DNA of 64,000 bases from Streptomyces panaciradicis (GTDB lineage Bacteria; Actinomycetota; Actinomycetes; Streptomycetales; Streptomycetaceae), in the NCBI RefSeq assembly GCF_023516615.1, contig NZ_JAMGBF010000050.1, positions 1 to 64,000 on the forward strand, read 5' to 3'. Of this stretch, positions 17,134-26,598 are shown piece by piece. The translations under genes were made by a program, and so were the position numbers. Under the pieces are notes generated by a model. That model saw nothing but the letters and a program-made list of their open reading frames with translations. It was not told the origin of the DNA and ran no database searches. Numbering within the stretch: position 1 is the first letter of the stretch; every line of letters begins with the position of its first letter.

Positions 17134-19371
17134 TCAACGATCGCCGGTGGGGGCGTGCAGGACGCCGGAACTGTCCGGGCCGACGGGGGCCAGCGGCGGT
17201 GCCTCGGCGGCGGCAAGGCTTTCCCGGGCCGCGGCGACGACCGCGTCCGCGGTGAGCCCGAACTGCTCGTACAGCACGGTGTAGGCCGCGCTGGCGCCGT
17301 AGTGGTCGAGGCCGACGATGCGGCCGGCGTCGCCGACGAACTCCCGCCAGCCCATGGGCACGCCGGCCTCGACGCTCACCCGGGCGCGCACCGCCGGCGG
17401 CAGCACCTGCTCGCGGTAGGCCCGGTCCTGGTCCGCGAACCACTCCCAGCACGGCAGTGACACGACCCTCGTCGGGATGCCGTCTGCCTCCAGCGTCTCC
17501 CGGGCGGCGACGGCGATCTGCACCTCGCTTCCGGTGCCCATCAAGATGACCTCGGGACTGCCGCTGGAGGCTTCGGCCAGCACATAGCCGCCCCGGGCGA
17601 CGCCCTCGGCCGACGCGAACCGGGTGCGGTCGAAGACGGGCAGGTTCTGCCGGGACAGGGCGAGTCCGGCCGGGCGGTCGTTGTGCTCGAGGATGGTGCG
17701 CCAGGCCACCGCGGTCTCGTTGGCGTCGGCCGGGCGGACGAAGTCCAGGCCGGGGATGGCCCGCAGCGCCGCGTAGTGCTCGATGGGCTGGTGGGTGGGG
17801 CCGTCCTCGCCCAGTCCGATGGAGTCGTGCGTCCACACATAGGTGACCGGCAGCTGCATGAGCGCGGCCAGCCGCACCGCACCGCGCATGTAGTCGGAGA
17901 AGGTCAGGAACGTGCCGCCGTACACGCGGGTCCCGCCGTGCAGCGCGATGCCGTTCATGATCGCGCCCATGGCGTGCTCGCGGACGCCGAAGTGCAGCGT
18001 GCGCCCGTACGGGCCGCCCGACCACATCTTGGTCTGCCGGTTCTCGGGCAGGAACGAGGCCTCCCCCTTGACCGCGGTGTTGTTGCTCTCCGCCAGGTCG
18101 GCCGAACCACCCCACAGCTCCGGCAGGACCGGGTACAGGGCGGCGAGGACCTCGCCGGAAGCCTTCCGGGTCGCCACGCCCTTCGGATCGGCGTCCCAGA
18201 CCGGCAGGTCGTCCGCCCAGCCCTGCGGCAGCCGACGGGTGGACAGCCGCTCCAGCAGTGCGGCACCGTCGGGGTTGCCGGCCCGCCACGCGTCGAAGCG
18301 CTGTTGCCACGTCGCGTGCGCCTGCGCGCCGCGCTCGGCGACCCGGCGGGCGTGCTCGAGCACCTCCGGGTCGACCTCGAACGTCTTGTCGGGGTCGAAG
18401 CCGAGGATCTCCTTGGTCGCCCGGACCTCGTCCTCGCCCAGCGCGGATCCGTGGGCCGCGCCGGTGTTCTGCTTGTTCGGCGCGGGCCAGCCGATGATCG
18501 TGTGCAGCACGATCAGCGACGGGCGGCCCGTCTCGGCCCGGGCAGCGGCCAGCGCGCGGTCGACCGCGGCCAGGTCCTCGCCGTCGTCGACGTGCTGCAC
18601 GTGCCAGCCGTACGCCTCGTACCGCTTGCCGACGTCCTCGGTGAACGCGATGTCGGTGTCGTCCTCGATCGAGATCCGGTTGGCGTCGTAGACCAGGACC
18701 AGATTGCCCAGCTCCTGCGTGCCGGCCAGCGACGACGCCTCGCCGCTGACGCCCTCCTCCAGGTCGCCGTCGGAGGCGAACGCCCACACCGTGTGGTCGA
18801 AGACGCTCTCGCCCTGGGGGGTGTCGGGGTCCAGCAGACCGCGCTCGCGGCGGGCGGCCATCGCCATGCCGACGGCGTTGCCGACGCCCTGGCCGAGGGG
18901 GCCGGTCGTCGTCTCCACCCCCGGTGTGTGGTTGACCTCGGGATGGCCCGGGGTCGCAGAGCCCCAGGTGCGAAGCGCCTGAAGATCGGAAAGTTCCAGG
19001 CCGTAGCCGGAGAGGAAGAGCTGGATGTACAAGGTGAGGCTCGAGTGCCCCATCGACAGCACGAAGCGGTCACGGCCGACCCAGTTCGGATCGCCCGGGT
19101 CGTGGCGCAGCCACTTCTGGAACAGCAGGTAGGCGGTGGGGGCCATGCTCATCGCGGTGCCGGGGTGGCCGTTGCCGGTCTTCTGCACGGCATCCATCGC
19201 CAGCACGCGCACGGTGTCGATCGCACGGCGGTCGAGATCGCCCATCCCCTCGGGGAGGGTGGGGTGCGGCTGGAAGGGGGTGCCGGTGGGTGTGTCACTC
19301 GCGGCCTCGGCGGGAGCCTCGGGCCGGGTGCTCTTCGCCTCGGTGGCGGGGTCTGCCTCATTGGCGGTCAT
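17134..19371 (-). CDS. tkt: Transketolase
   Basis: 745 residues. N-terminal TPP domain with GNGHPGTAMSMAP and the GDG motif SDGDLEEGVSGEA, middle domain with FGVREHAMGA, and C-terminal domain ending in a Pro-rich tail. A 36-residue low-complexity N-terminal extension (Ala/Pro/Thr) precedes the core. It moves two-carbon ketol units and produces sedoheptulose-7-phosphate, which is also the substrate of the sugar-phosphate cyclase at 41300. AAGGGAG lies about 13 nt before the ATG. Confidence 0.98.
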   Translation of the reverse strand: MTANEADPATEAKSTRPEAPAEAASDTPTGTPFQPHPTLPEGMGDLDRRAIDTVRVLAMDAVQKTGNGHPGTAMSMAPTAYLLFQKWLRHDPGDPNWVGRDRFVLSMGHSSLTLYIQLFLSGYGLELSDLQALRTWGSATPGHPEVNHTPGVETTTGPLGQGVGNAVGMAMAARRERGLLDPDTPQGESVFDHTVWAFASDGDLEEGVSGEASSLAGTQELGNLVLVYDANRISIEDDTDIAFTEDVGKRYEAYGWHVQHVDDGEDLAAVDRALAAARAETGRPSLIVLHTIIGWPAPNKQNTGAAHGSALGEDEVRATKEILGFDPDKTFEVDPEVLEHARRVAERGAQAHATWQQRFDAWRAGNPDGAALLERLSTRRLPQGWADDLPVWDADPKGVATRKASGEVLAALYPVLPELWGGSADLAESNNTAVKGEASFLPENRQTKMWSGGPYGRTLHFGVREHAMGAIMNGIALHGGTRVYGGTFLTFSDYMRGAVRLAALMQLPVTYVWTHDSIGLGEDGPTHQPIEHYAALRAIPGLDFVRPADANETAVAWRTILEHNDRPAGLALSRQNLPVFDRTRFASAEGVARGGYVLAEASSGSPEVILMGTGSEVQIAVAARETLEADGIPTRVVSLPCWEWFADQDRAYREQVLPPAVRARVSVEAGVPMGWREFVGDAGRIVGLDHYGASAAYTVLYEQFGLTADAVVAAARESLAAAEAPPLAPVGPDSSGVLHAPTGDR

Positions 19372-19471
19372 GGGTGGCGGTACTCCCTTGGGGGTGGGAC
19401 GGTGGATGCTTTTTCACCGCGCGGCCGGTATCGGGCACCGCAACCGGGCGGGCCCGGCGCTGGTGGGGGCG

Positions 19472-20143
19472 TCAGGCGAGTGGCGTGTCGTCCAGTGCCT
19501 TCGCGAGGTCGCCGGGGGTGTCATAGAGGGCGATGGCGCCGGCCTTGTGCAGCTCGTCGTCCCCGAAGCCGCCGGAACGGACGACGATCGCCGGCATCCC
19601 CGCTCTCTTGGCCGCCTCAACGTCCCACACCGAATCGCCGACCATCACACTCGACGCGTCAGGCGGCGCTCCCAACTTCTTCAGCGCCACCTGCAGCAGA
19701 TCCGGCGCCGGCTTGGAGGACTCCACATCGGCGCTGGTGGTCCAGTCGTCGACGATGTCACGGGCGTCCAGCCTGTCCAAAAAGACCTCCACGTGACGCT
19801 GCTGAGCAGAGCTGGCCAGCACCAGCCGGTGACCGCGCTCTTTGACCGCCACGAGGAGATCGCGGGCACCGGGCAACGGCGCCATCTCCTCCAGCAGCTC
19901 GTCGACCTCCCGGCCCTGCTGCTCCCTGGCCCGGTCGCCCACCCGGCGCTCCAGTTCCTCGCCACCGACAGCGGTGACCACCTGATCCCCGCCCATCCCG
20001 ATCAGCCGGTGCAGCCGCCACACCGGATACACCTCGCCCACCGAGCGCAGTGCCCGGTACCAGGCGAGGGCATGGTGGTAGTTGGAGTCGATCAGTGTCC
20101 CGTCGATGTCGAGGACGGCGATGGTGGATGCGGTCACGCTCAC
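19472..20143 (-). CDS. HAD-superfamily phosphatase (phosphoglycolate phosphatase-like)
   Basis: 223 residues. Motif I DIDGTLID (nucleophile Asp 12), motif II LVLASSAQ, motif III Lys in SSKPAPD, motif IV GDSVWDVEAAKRAG, and an alpha-helical cap between I and II. It dephosphorylates a small phospho-metabolite in the cytoplasm. It lies 100 bp upstream of transketolase on the same strand, so sugar-phosphate housekeeping is plausible. The substrate cannot be read from sequence. Confidence 0.88.
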   Translation of the reverse strand: MSVTASTIAVLDIDGTLIDSNYHHALAWYRALRSVGEVYPVWRLHRLIGMGGDQVVTAVGGEELERRVGDRAREQQGREVDELLEEMAPLPGARDLLVAVKERGHRLVLASSAQQRHVEVFLDRLDARDIVDDWTTSADVESSKPAPDLLQVALKKLGAPPDASSVMVGDSVWDVEAAKRAGMPAIVVRSGGFGDDELHKAGAIALYDTPGDLAKALDDTPLA

Positions 20144-20620
20144 CGGCTACCCGCCGGCCCGGTACCCACACGGAGACCGGTCAGCCTGCTCATCCTGCCG
20201 GCCGCCGCCGTCATCGCCGTCATCTATGGCGTTCTCGCCCGTATCGCGGGCGAGAAGCCGGCGAGCAGCAGCCTGGTGGGCAGGAGGCGTTCAAACAAGT
20301 CGTGCTGGAGCAGGACGAGGGCCATGACCAGTAGCTCAAGGGGGAAAAGCTGCCCGGGAGCGAGGGGCACGGGGTGCCGGGCGGAGCGCAGGGTTTCGGT
20401 GCAGGAGACCCGGTCGCACGCTGCGCCGTCACCACTGCGGACTTCCCGCAAGCCACAAGCCATGGCCGTCCACGCTGCCCACCGGGGCGACCTGGGCACC
20501 ACCTGGGCAAGGTCTGTGCAACGGCCACGGCCGGGGCCCGGTCGAGGCGGAGCCAAGCGAAGTCCCCTCATGTGCAGGTCGCGGCGGGGAGCTCAGCGGT
20601 GCGCGGCTTAAGTTTCTTCC
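20144..20620. other. 477-bp region without a supported gene
   Basis: One hydrophobic stretch on the + strand (SLLILPAAAVIAVIYGVLAR, near 20180-20245) looks like a leftover membrane helix but has no start, context or continuation. Everything else lacks coding character. It is probably decayed sequence. Confidence 0.3.
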
Positions 20621-20857
20621 GTGACACACACCTTCGAAGAGCTCCTGGAGATGCAATGCGCCGCCGACCGGGCGCACGCGACCGTGCAAGCCCTACGGGA
20701 CCAAAGCGATCCGCCCGCCTACGAGACCGCATGGCAGGCATGGCGCGACCTCGCCCATGAGGCACACACTGCGATCACCGAGCACGCGAAAGAGCAGGGC
20801 GTGATGCGGGCCGGAGTGGAGCTTGAGGTGAAGAGGGCCGTCCGGTACACCGAGTAG
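20621..20857 (+). CDS. Small helical conserved-type protein
   Basis: 78 residues starting GTG (MTHTFEELLEMQCAADRAHA). All-helical and charged, with YETAWQAWRDLAHEAHTAI in the middle, a pattern I associate with a family of short Streptomyces proteins often near mobile or plasmid-derived DNA. No strong ribosome site is seen. No function is known. Confidence 0.6.
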   Translation: MTHTFEELLEMQCAADRAHATVQALRDQSDPPAYETAWQAWRDLAHEAHTAITEHAKEQGVMRAGVELEVKRAVRYTE

Positions 20858-21019
20858 CGAGCACGCAGAGTGGTCGCCGGCACGGTGAGCTGTCCGGCGC
20901 CGGACCAGCGCGAGCTTTACGGGCGTCTGACGGGTGAGGGCGTGCCCCAGGGGCCTTTGTGAGTGGTGGACACGCTGACACTGCATCTGCTTGACCCGGA
21001 GGAAGCGAGAAGACCGCCG

Positions 21020-21650
21020 ATGGCGATGAAGGACTACCCGGACGAGTTCAAGGCCGATGCCGTGGCCTTGATACGAGTCCACGCCCGCGGCGACGTACAA
21101 GAGCATCGCCGCCGACCTGGGCATTAACGGGCCACCCTGCATGAGGGGGTGTTGCGGGACCGCGAACGCCGCGGGGCCGCCCCCGCCGGACCCTCTGCGG
21201 GCGGGATGCCGGCGGCCCAGGCCGGGCAGATGACCTCGACCGCCGATCCGGACGAGCGGATTCGGCAACTGGAGGCCCGGGTGGCCGAACTCGAAGCGAG
21301 CGAGCGGAGGCCAGCGACCGAGCGGGACATACTCCGCAAGGCGGCCAAGTGTTTCGCCGGGGAGACCAACTGGCGAGTCGCTTCCAGTTCGTCGCCGGCC
21401 ACCGGGACGCCTACGGCGTGAAGCGGCTGTGCGAGGTCTTGGGCCTGAACCGGTCCGGCTGATACAAGTGGCTCTCCGGCAGGAAGGCGAGGTCGTCCCG
21501 GCAGAGCGAGGACCGGCTCCTGGCCGAGCGAATTCGCGAGGTCCACGGCGAGTCCGGCGGTGCCCAGGGCTCCCCACGAGTGACCGCGGAGCTCCGCGCG
21601 AAGGGCCTGCGGATCAACGAGAAGCGGGTCACCCGTGTCATGCCACATTC
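21020..21650 (+). pseudogene. Degenerate IS3-family transposase (OrfA + OrfB remnants)
   Basis: OrfA begins MAMKDYPDEFKADAVAL at 21020, then continues in other frames (YKSIAADLGIN; DERIRQLEARVAELEAS; ERDILRKAAKCFAGE), showing at least two frameshifts. OrfB starts near 21370 with FVAGHRDAYGVKRLCEVLGL, has an in-frame TGA at about 21461 (RSG-stop-YKW) and continues to AELRAKGLRINEKRVTRVM, where it is cut off before the DDE catalytic core. This is a dead element; terminal repeats were not found. Confidence 0.88.
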
Positions 21651-21741
21651 TCCATCCTGGTGCGCCGGCACGGCAGTTGCTCCTGGCGCAGTGGCGAGGT
21701 CACTGACGAATGGGGTTTCGGCCAAGAGACTCCGCTGGGTA

Positions 21742-22209
21742 TTACCGGCCCGCGTCGCCGAGCGATTGTCCGGCAAAGAGGTCCATGAAGTCGGTGCGTC
21801 GAGCCCGCCACCACGGCACAAGCTGGACGACACCGAATGCCACCTCGGCGACGAAGAACAGCCACAGCCAGCGCGGGGCACCGTGTGCCAGCGCATACGC
21901 CTGCCACGCGGCGAAGAGCGTGCGCGCGATGCCGTCGAACAGTCCGTGCACCGGCAGGGGGCTGATGATCCGCAGCAGCGCCCAGACGACCACCACTGAA
22001 CCCATCAGATTCGCGTAAAGGATCTCTATCGGGTCGAGGGCAGGCAGGGCGCCCGTCCCGAGCGCGTCACCGATCTTCGACAGCGCGTCGTGCACCAGGG
22101 CGTAGGTCCACGGCGTGGCGAAACCGGCTGTGACCACGAGGTCGTACCAAGCACTTGTGCGTACGACGCGAAGACAGGCGGGGTGGGAAGGGGTGGAAAG
22201 AGGGAACAC
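21742..22209 (-). CDS. Small integral membrane protein under MerR control
   Basis: 155 residues from the GTG at 22209, which has AGGAG 7 nt upstream. The start was chosen so that translation begins downstream of the MerR-type promoter. Three to four hydrophobic segments (TAGFATPWTYALVH; ILYANLMGSVVVVWALLRII; WLWLFFVAEVAFGVVQLVPWW). It resembles DUF-type four-helix membrane proteins of unknown function. Divergent from the MerR gene at 22300. Confidence 0.7.
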   Translation of the reverse strand: MFPLSTPSHPACLRVVRTSAWYDLVVTAGFATPWTYALVHDALSKIGDALGTGALPALDPIEILYANLMGSVVVVWALLRIISPLPVHGLFDGIARTLFAAWQAYALAHGAPRWLWLFFVAEVAFGVVQLVPWWRARRTDFMDLFAGQSLGDAGR

Positions 22210-22247
22210 GGCGAGGCTCCTGCTGGTCTCTGGCACGGACGCCACGA

Positions 22248-22278
22248 CGGTAAACAGTGGAGTACTGTCCAAGGTCAA
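22248..22278 (-). promoter_or_regulatory. MerR-type promoter with 19-bp spacer
   Basis: Reading the - strand, TTGACC (22278-22273) and TTACCG (22253-22248) are separated by 19 bp. This over-long spacing is the hallmark of MerR-activated promoters. The spacer holds the partly symmetric GGACAGTACTCC, a likely MerR operator. It drives the membrane protein gene; the regulator gene starts 22 bp away on the other strand. Confidence 0.6.
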
Positions 22279-22299
22279 GTCCGCAGTTCAGGGGGAGCC

Positions 22300-22656
22300 G
22301 TGCGTATCGGGGAGCTGGCCGCGCAAGCGGGACTGACCAGGGACACCATCCGTTTCTACGAGAAGATCGGTCTCGTCACGGGGCGGCGTCTGGCCAACGG
22401 TTATCGCGACTTCCCGCCCGAGGCAGTGCCCTGGCTGCAGTACGTCCGCACCGCACAGACGCTCGGCTTCTCGCTGGCCGAGATCGCACAGACCGGCGAG
22501 GAACTGCGGAACGCGCCCGACACCGCCGAGGCGTTGTCCGCGCTGTTCGAGGAGAAGATCAAGCTTGTCGATGCGCGTATGACGCAGCTTGCCGCCCTGC
22601 GGGCCGAGCTCGACGCACGTGCTGGCACCGGCTGCCCGCTGCGGGCGGCCGGCTGA
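22300..22656 (+). CDS. MerR-family transcriptional regulator
   Basis: 118 residues from the GTG at 22300 (GGGGGAG 2-7 nt upstream). N-terminal HTH RIGELAAQAGLTRDTIRFYEKIGL, wing (GYRDFPPEAV), and a coiled coil (EEKIKLVDARMTQLAALRAEL). The tail has one Cys (GTGCPLRAAG), similar to small SoxR/CueR-type members but with only one thiol, so metal or redox sensing is not proven. It probably activates the divergent membrane protein gene. Confidence 0.88.
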   Translation: MRIGELAAQAGLTRDTIRFYEKIGLVTGRRLANGYRDFPPEAVPWLQYVRTAQTLGFSLAEIAQTGEELRNAPDTAEALSALFEEKIKLVDARMTQLAALRAELDARAGTGCPLRAAG

Positions 22657-22927
22657 ACCGGGTGAGCATCGACAAGCAGGCCTCGACCTGTCTCAAGGCA
22701 TTGTTCCAACCTGATCGCGCCGTGGGCGAGTTGGCCAGCTGTACAACGCGACGAAGCTCCTGGTAGCCGGCGTCACGACCAAGATCAACCCATGCTGAGC
22801 AGGAGTTTCGTTCGCTTGCCGACCCGTGAAGGTCGCACTCGGCGCCCGGGACGGACCCCAAGTCGTGGTCATGGCCCATGAGTACCGCAGGGCCGGCCCC
22901 GGCCGGCCGTCGGACTGCCCCTCCGGC

Positions 22928-23260
22928 CGTCACGCCGCCCAGGACATTTGTACGGCTCCTGGCGCGACACCTGTACCGCAGTATCCATGCCTCTCGACAC
23001 TGCACCGAGCTTCTCGCCCTCCATAGACTTGAGGCATGGTCAAATCTCACAAATCAGGACCAGATGACGCCTGGGAAGGCGTCGTCGAGGGCAAGTCGCG
23101 AGGCATGCTCGACGGCGCGAACATGTATCACTTCGTCAAGGTGAGACGTGCGGACGGCCAGTCCGTCAAGGTGCGCATCAGCCGCGGCCTGTGGAAGTCG
23201 ATCGCGGTCGGTGATCGACTCGTGAAGCAGCCGGGCGGCGACCCGGTCAAGGCGTAACCC
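22928..23260 (+). repeat. Left copy of a 333-bp direct repeat (partner at 33086-33418)
   Basis: The sequence from CGTCACGCCGCCCAGGACAT through the end of the 73-codon gene is repeated 10158 bp to the right in the same orientation without indels; I estimate well over 90 percent identity by eye. It includes about 108 bp of upstream DNA (promoter region) plus the gene. The two copies bracket the sedolisin/HTTM region. Confidence 0.9.
23036..23257 (+). CDS. Small basic conserved-type protein, copy 1
   Basis: 73 residues, Lys/Arg rich (MVKSHKSGPDDAWEGVV; VKVRISRGLWKSIAVGDRLV), predicted to be a compact beta fold of the SH3-like type. A near-identical paralogue is at 33194-33415. The changes are mostly conservative (E19D, V36L, S50G), which suggests both are under selection or the duplication is recent. 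The function is unknown. Confidence 0.75.
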   Translation: MVKSHKSGPDDAWEGVVEGKSRGMLDGANMYHFVKVRRADGQSVKVRISRGLWKSIAVGDRLVKQPGGDPVKA

Positions 23261-24142
23261 CAGGGCGTGCCTCGCTGTCTTTCGTCAAGCGAGGTGAGGG
23301 CCGCGGGGGTTCGTAGAAGGTCCCGTCGCCGAGCATGGCGAACGGAGGCGGTCAGAGTGGATGCGGTGCTGCCCCCGGCCGGCTGCCCCTGCGCGACGGT
23401 GTCGAGCAACGCCTCGGCGTCCGCACGAACCGCGTCCCGCATCAGCAGCCGCCACTGCTCTTTCGCGGGCACGCCGTCGACACCGTCGGGTCCGAGGAGG
23501 GCCAGATGCGCTGCCGGCGCCGCCGCCCGGCAGGCTGTGCACCCCACGGCCAGGGCGAGGTTCGGGATTACTGACGGCTGATCCCGCCCTCGGACACGAC
23601 CTGCGCAGCCATCGCATCGTGGTGAGCTTCGGGCCCTTTTGACGCCGCAGCCGAACAAACAGGCGGGCGGAACGATCTTGTCCTGCGCGTCCGACGGGAG
23701 CAGCGGCTCCGGGCTCGGGACGCGGCGTCCGGCCGGGGCCGGAGTCCGGCCGGCGGACTGCCGGGCGCGTGTCCGGTCGTACATCATCGGAGGGCTGCTT
23801 CCGTTCCGCCTGAGGGTGTCCGTGGTCTTCTCCACGGCCTGTCTCAGGCCTTCGCAGACGCGGCCGTTCCTGCCTCGGCGGTGCAGTCGCCTGCTGGGCG
23901 ACCCGGCCGAGCTCTTGCATGACCCTGCCCTTCACCGTCCGCGCCTGATTCCGGATGCTTGGTGCGATGGTCAGGGCCGGTCCTCACTGCTGTCCGGTGG
24001 GGGTTCTCGCGGGAACCGGGCGAGGCGGAATGGCGGAATGCCTCGCGGCGTGTTCCGGAGTCGCATGGCCCGCACTGTGCGGCCTTTCCACTCCGGTGAC
24101 GGTCCGCGTCAACGCGGTGGCCGCGCGATCCGGGGCGTCTCG
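23261..24142. other. 880-bp region with no intact gene
   Basis: Several frames are open on both strands, but none keeps a coherent protein. On the - strand, pieces such as VMQELGRVAQQATAP, EGLRQAVEKTTDTLRR and DTVAQGQPAGGSTAS appear in different frames, which suggests a frameshifted former gene. I do not assign a family. Confidence 0.4.
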
Positions 24143-24694
24143 TCACGGCCGGGGCTGCGGCGCATATGGCCGCATCTCCGCCGCCGGCCGGTCGGGCCGT
24201 CCGGTGTCAATGTCGGCCGGTGCCGAGGGGGCGTCGGCCAGTTCCGCCGCCATGAGAGCGGTCGCGGTCGACTGCCGGGCAGTGCTCGCGCTCGCGGCGG
24301 CCATCAGCCGGGCCGCCGACGGGGCGCTGACCTCCGGGGGGATCACCAGGAGATCCCAGGGGCCCGACGTTCCGGACAGCAGCAGGATCTTGTGCGGGTC
24401 CAGCTCCGTGGTGAACCAACCGACCTTGACCCCATGGCCGTTGACGAAAAGCCGTTCCGGGACGATCGGCCAGTAGCGGGGGTTGACGGCGATACGGGTG
24501 ATGCGCCCCCACAGCGGGTCCAATACGTCGGCCAGCACGGGGAGTTCGTGGCTCAGGTCACGGGAGCGGGGCCACCAGGCGCCGTCCAGCTCGTCCCGTT
24601 CCGGGGAGAGGCTCACGGGTTTGAGGGCGAGGCGTGCGGTCGGGGCCCTGAAGGGCACGGCGCGCGGCGAGGAATGGTCGGTGATCGCGGACAT
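24143..24694 (-). CDS. DUF5994-type protein, second copy
   Basis: 183 residues from the ATG at 24694. The same family as 15270-15722 (LDGAWWPRSRDLSHELPVL; WDLLVIPPEVSAPSAARLM), with a longer Ala/Pro-rich C-terminus (TGRPDRPAAEMRPYAPQPRP). Soluble. The function is unknown. Confidence 0.8.
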   Translation of the reverse strand: MSAITDHSSPRAVPFRAPTARLALKPVSLSPERDELDGAWWPRSRDLSHELPVLADVLDPLWGRITRIAVNPRYWPIVPERLFVNGHGVKVGWFTTELDPHKILLLSGTSGPWDLLVIPPEVSAPSAARLMAAASASTARQSTATALMAAELADAPSAPADIDTGRPDRPAAEMRPYAPQPRP

Positions 24695-24850
24695 CGTGCG
24701 AACCCGTCTCCGAACCCCTGCGCGTGAGCAGTTGCCCGGTGCCGTTGCTCACCAGGAACGGCACCGGTATCGGCGCCGGTACGCGAAGTGCTCCCGATGG
24801 GTTCACGCTACTCCCCGAACAGGCGGAATGGACCGCTCCCGCAGGTCCCT

Positions 24851-25102
24851 TCACGTCCGGCGGCCGTCCTGGCCCGAGGAGCGGCTGGTCTGCAGCCAGG
24901 ACCGCGCCGGTTCTGCCGCGCTGGTGGTGTCCACCGTCAGCTCGAGGCGGGTCCCTCCCTCGGCGTCCGCGGGATAGCTGCGCTGCTCTGTGGTGGCGAA
25001 GCAGTGACGGAGAACCTCCGCGACCCGGCGGGCGACCTCGGGGGAGGCGGCGACGATATGTACGTCGGCGTGCCCGTCGGGGGGAGTTTCCTTGGACTGC
25101 AT
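24851..25102 (-). CDS. Small protein of unknown function
   Basis: 83 residues (MQSKETPPDGHADVHIVAAS). An alpha/beta pattern with VARRVAEVLRHCF and RLELTVDTTSA; short proteins like this recur beside DUF5994 genes in Streptomyces. GGGAGT-type purines precede the start only weakly. No domain is recognised. No gene is seen in 24695-24850. Confidence 0.55.
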   Translation of the reverse strand: MQSKETPPDGHADVHIVAASPEVARRVAEVLRHCFATTEQRSYPADAEGGTRLELTVDTTSAAEPARSWLQTSRSSGQDGRRT

Positions 25103-25122
25103 GACGACCTCGTTGTTCCCGC

Positions 25123-25446
25123 ATGGACACGGATCCGTGGACTGGATCTTTCACCCTACTGCTCACACCCGCCCGCGCGGCGACCGCTCGCACGCTCAGC
25201 TTCGCCGTCATGTGCTCGGCAATCATCTCCGCAGCAGGCTCCGCGCAGCGCGCGGGCGTGGACCAACTGGTCCGCGGCCTCGCCCTCGTAATCAGCGCTG
25301 AGTCGCTGTTCGCCCTGATCGACCTCCGCGGCCTGACCCCCGACGACGCGATCGCCAGCCTCGCGACCACCGCACGGCAGATGACCGCAGCGGCAGTCGC
25401 GGCCACCCCCACGAGACTCGCCACCGACTGCACCGCCGAATGCTGA
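25123..25446 (+). pseudogene. Probable TetR-family C-terminal relic
   Basis: The frame reads as the ligand-binding end of a TetR regulator (RGLALVISAESLFALIDLRG then LTPDDAIASLATTARQMTAA) but has no HTH domain in front. The upstream codons look non-native. It is a truncated regulator left by a deletion. The assignment rests on the C-terminal pattern only. Confidence 0.35.
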
Positions 25447-25699
25447 CTGGGCTTGCTGCACGAGAGGCATTGCGCACTGCGCCATACCGCAGCCCACACG
25501 GCAAGCGGCGAGCCGAAGGGGCCCGCGAGCGGCGTCCGGGACGCCTGGCGCATCGGGTCAGCCCAGATCGCGTGAAGCATCCGGCGGTTGAGGATATCGG
25601 CCAGGCGGGCGCCGCCGGCGCGAGGCCCACGAGGAGGCCCGTCTTGCGGACCGTCTCCGGTACCAGGACCGCACCGGCCCGCGTGACCACCTGCCGACC

Positions 25700-26598
25700 G
25701 TCTCCCCCCTCCCAGCGCGTCGCCGGCCAGGTCGATCTTCTATGCGGCGGGTCCGTGACGGTGGCGGGTGTACGCGTCGTACAGAGGCGGGTAGGCGTGC
25801 GCCGCACACGGCCGCTGCTGCGCGTGGGGTGAGGTCGAGGAGGACCGTCCGGGCGGGAGGCAGGTCGCGCAGCGAGCGCACGGGAGACCGCGTTTCGATG
25901 GTGCCGTCGAGTTCGACGAGACGGGCGGCGAGGGCGTCGGTGATGGCCCGAGAGCCGCCGCGTGCCACGGGCCAGCCGTGCCGGTGTGCGGCAGCGGTGA
26001 GCATGAGGCCGATCGCGGAGCTGGCGGTGCCGGTCAGGGTGCGCATCGCGTGGGCGGCGGTCCCCGCGAACAGGGCGCGTGCCGCTTCTGTCTGCCATCG
26101 GCGGACGGTCCGCAGAGCGGAGGGAGCCGCCAGCAGGGCGAACTTGGCTGTCAGGACGGGATGTCGGGGCCCTCGCGCCATGGGACGCATCAGGTCCTCA
26201 GCCAGTGCGTCGAAGCGAGTGGTCAGTGGCGCGAACAGGCGCTGCCAGGCGGGCCCGTCGGCACCCAGGTTCCGCGCGGTGACGGCCAGGTCGCGGTGCA
26301 GCACCGCCGTGTGGTCGCCGTAGAGGGGATGGGCGAGGTCGGTTGCGGCATACGCCCAGCGAAGTCCGTGACGTTCGACATCCAGGGTGCGCAGGTAGGG
26401 GAATGCCAGGGCCATGGGGTGGACGGCCGCGCAGTGGTCGTGTAGCAGGCCGGGCAGGGTCAGTTCGCCGCTGCGGGTGCCGCCGCCGATGGTGTCGGCG
26501 GCTTCCAGGACGGCGACGGTGAGGCCGGCTTGGGCGAGCGTGACGGCGCCGGCGAGGCCGTTGGGGCCTGCTCCCACGACGAAGGTGTCGGCGTTCAC
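25700..26598 (-). pseudogene. Frameshifted FAD/NAD(P)-dependent oxidoreductase (phytoene-desaturase-like)
   Basis: Starts GTG at 26598, overlapping the sedolisin stop (GTGA). N-terminal Rossmann FAD motif FVVGAGPNGLAGAVTLAQAG and VLEAADTIGGGTRSGEL are intact through about 266 codons (AAAVCGARLPAS). Family-like sequence then resumes one frame over (LYDAYTRHRHGPAA) and meets a TAG at 25742-25740 before KIDLAGDALGG. The last third of the usual roughly 470-residue protein is missing. It was probably the last gene of the peptide operon and is now inactive. Confidence 0.75.

Noticed and set aside
20224..20571. 115-codon - strand frame
   Set aside because: Only its end is hydrophobic. It has no start signal and no coherent domain.
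23639..24727. 362-codon + strand open frame
   Set aside because: It runs across the DUF5994 gene on the other strand and reads as Arg/Gly-rich noise.
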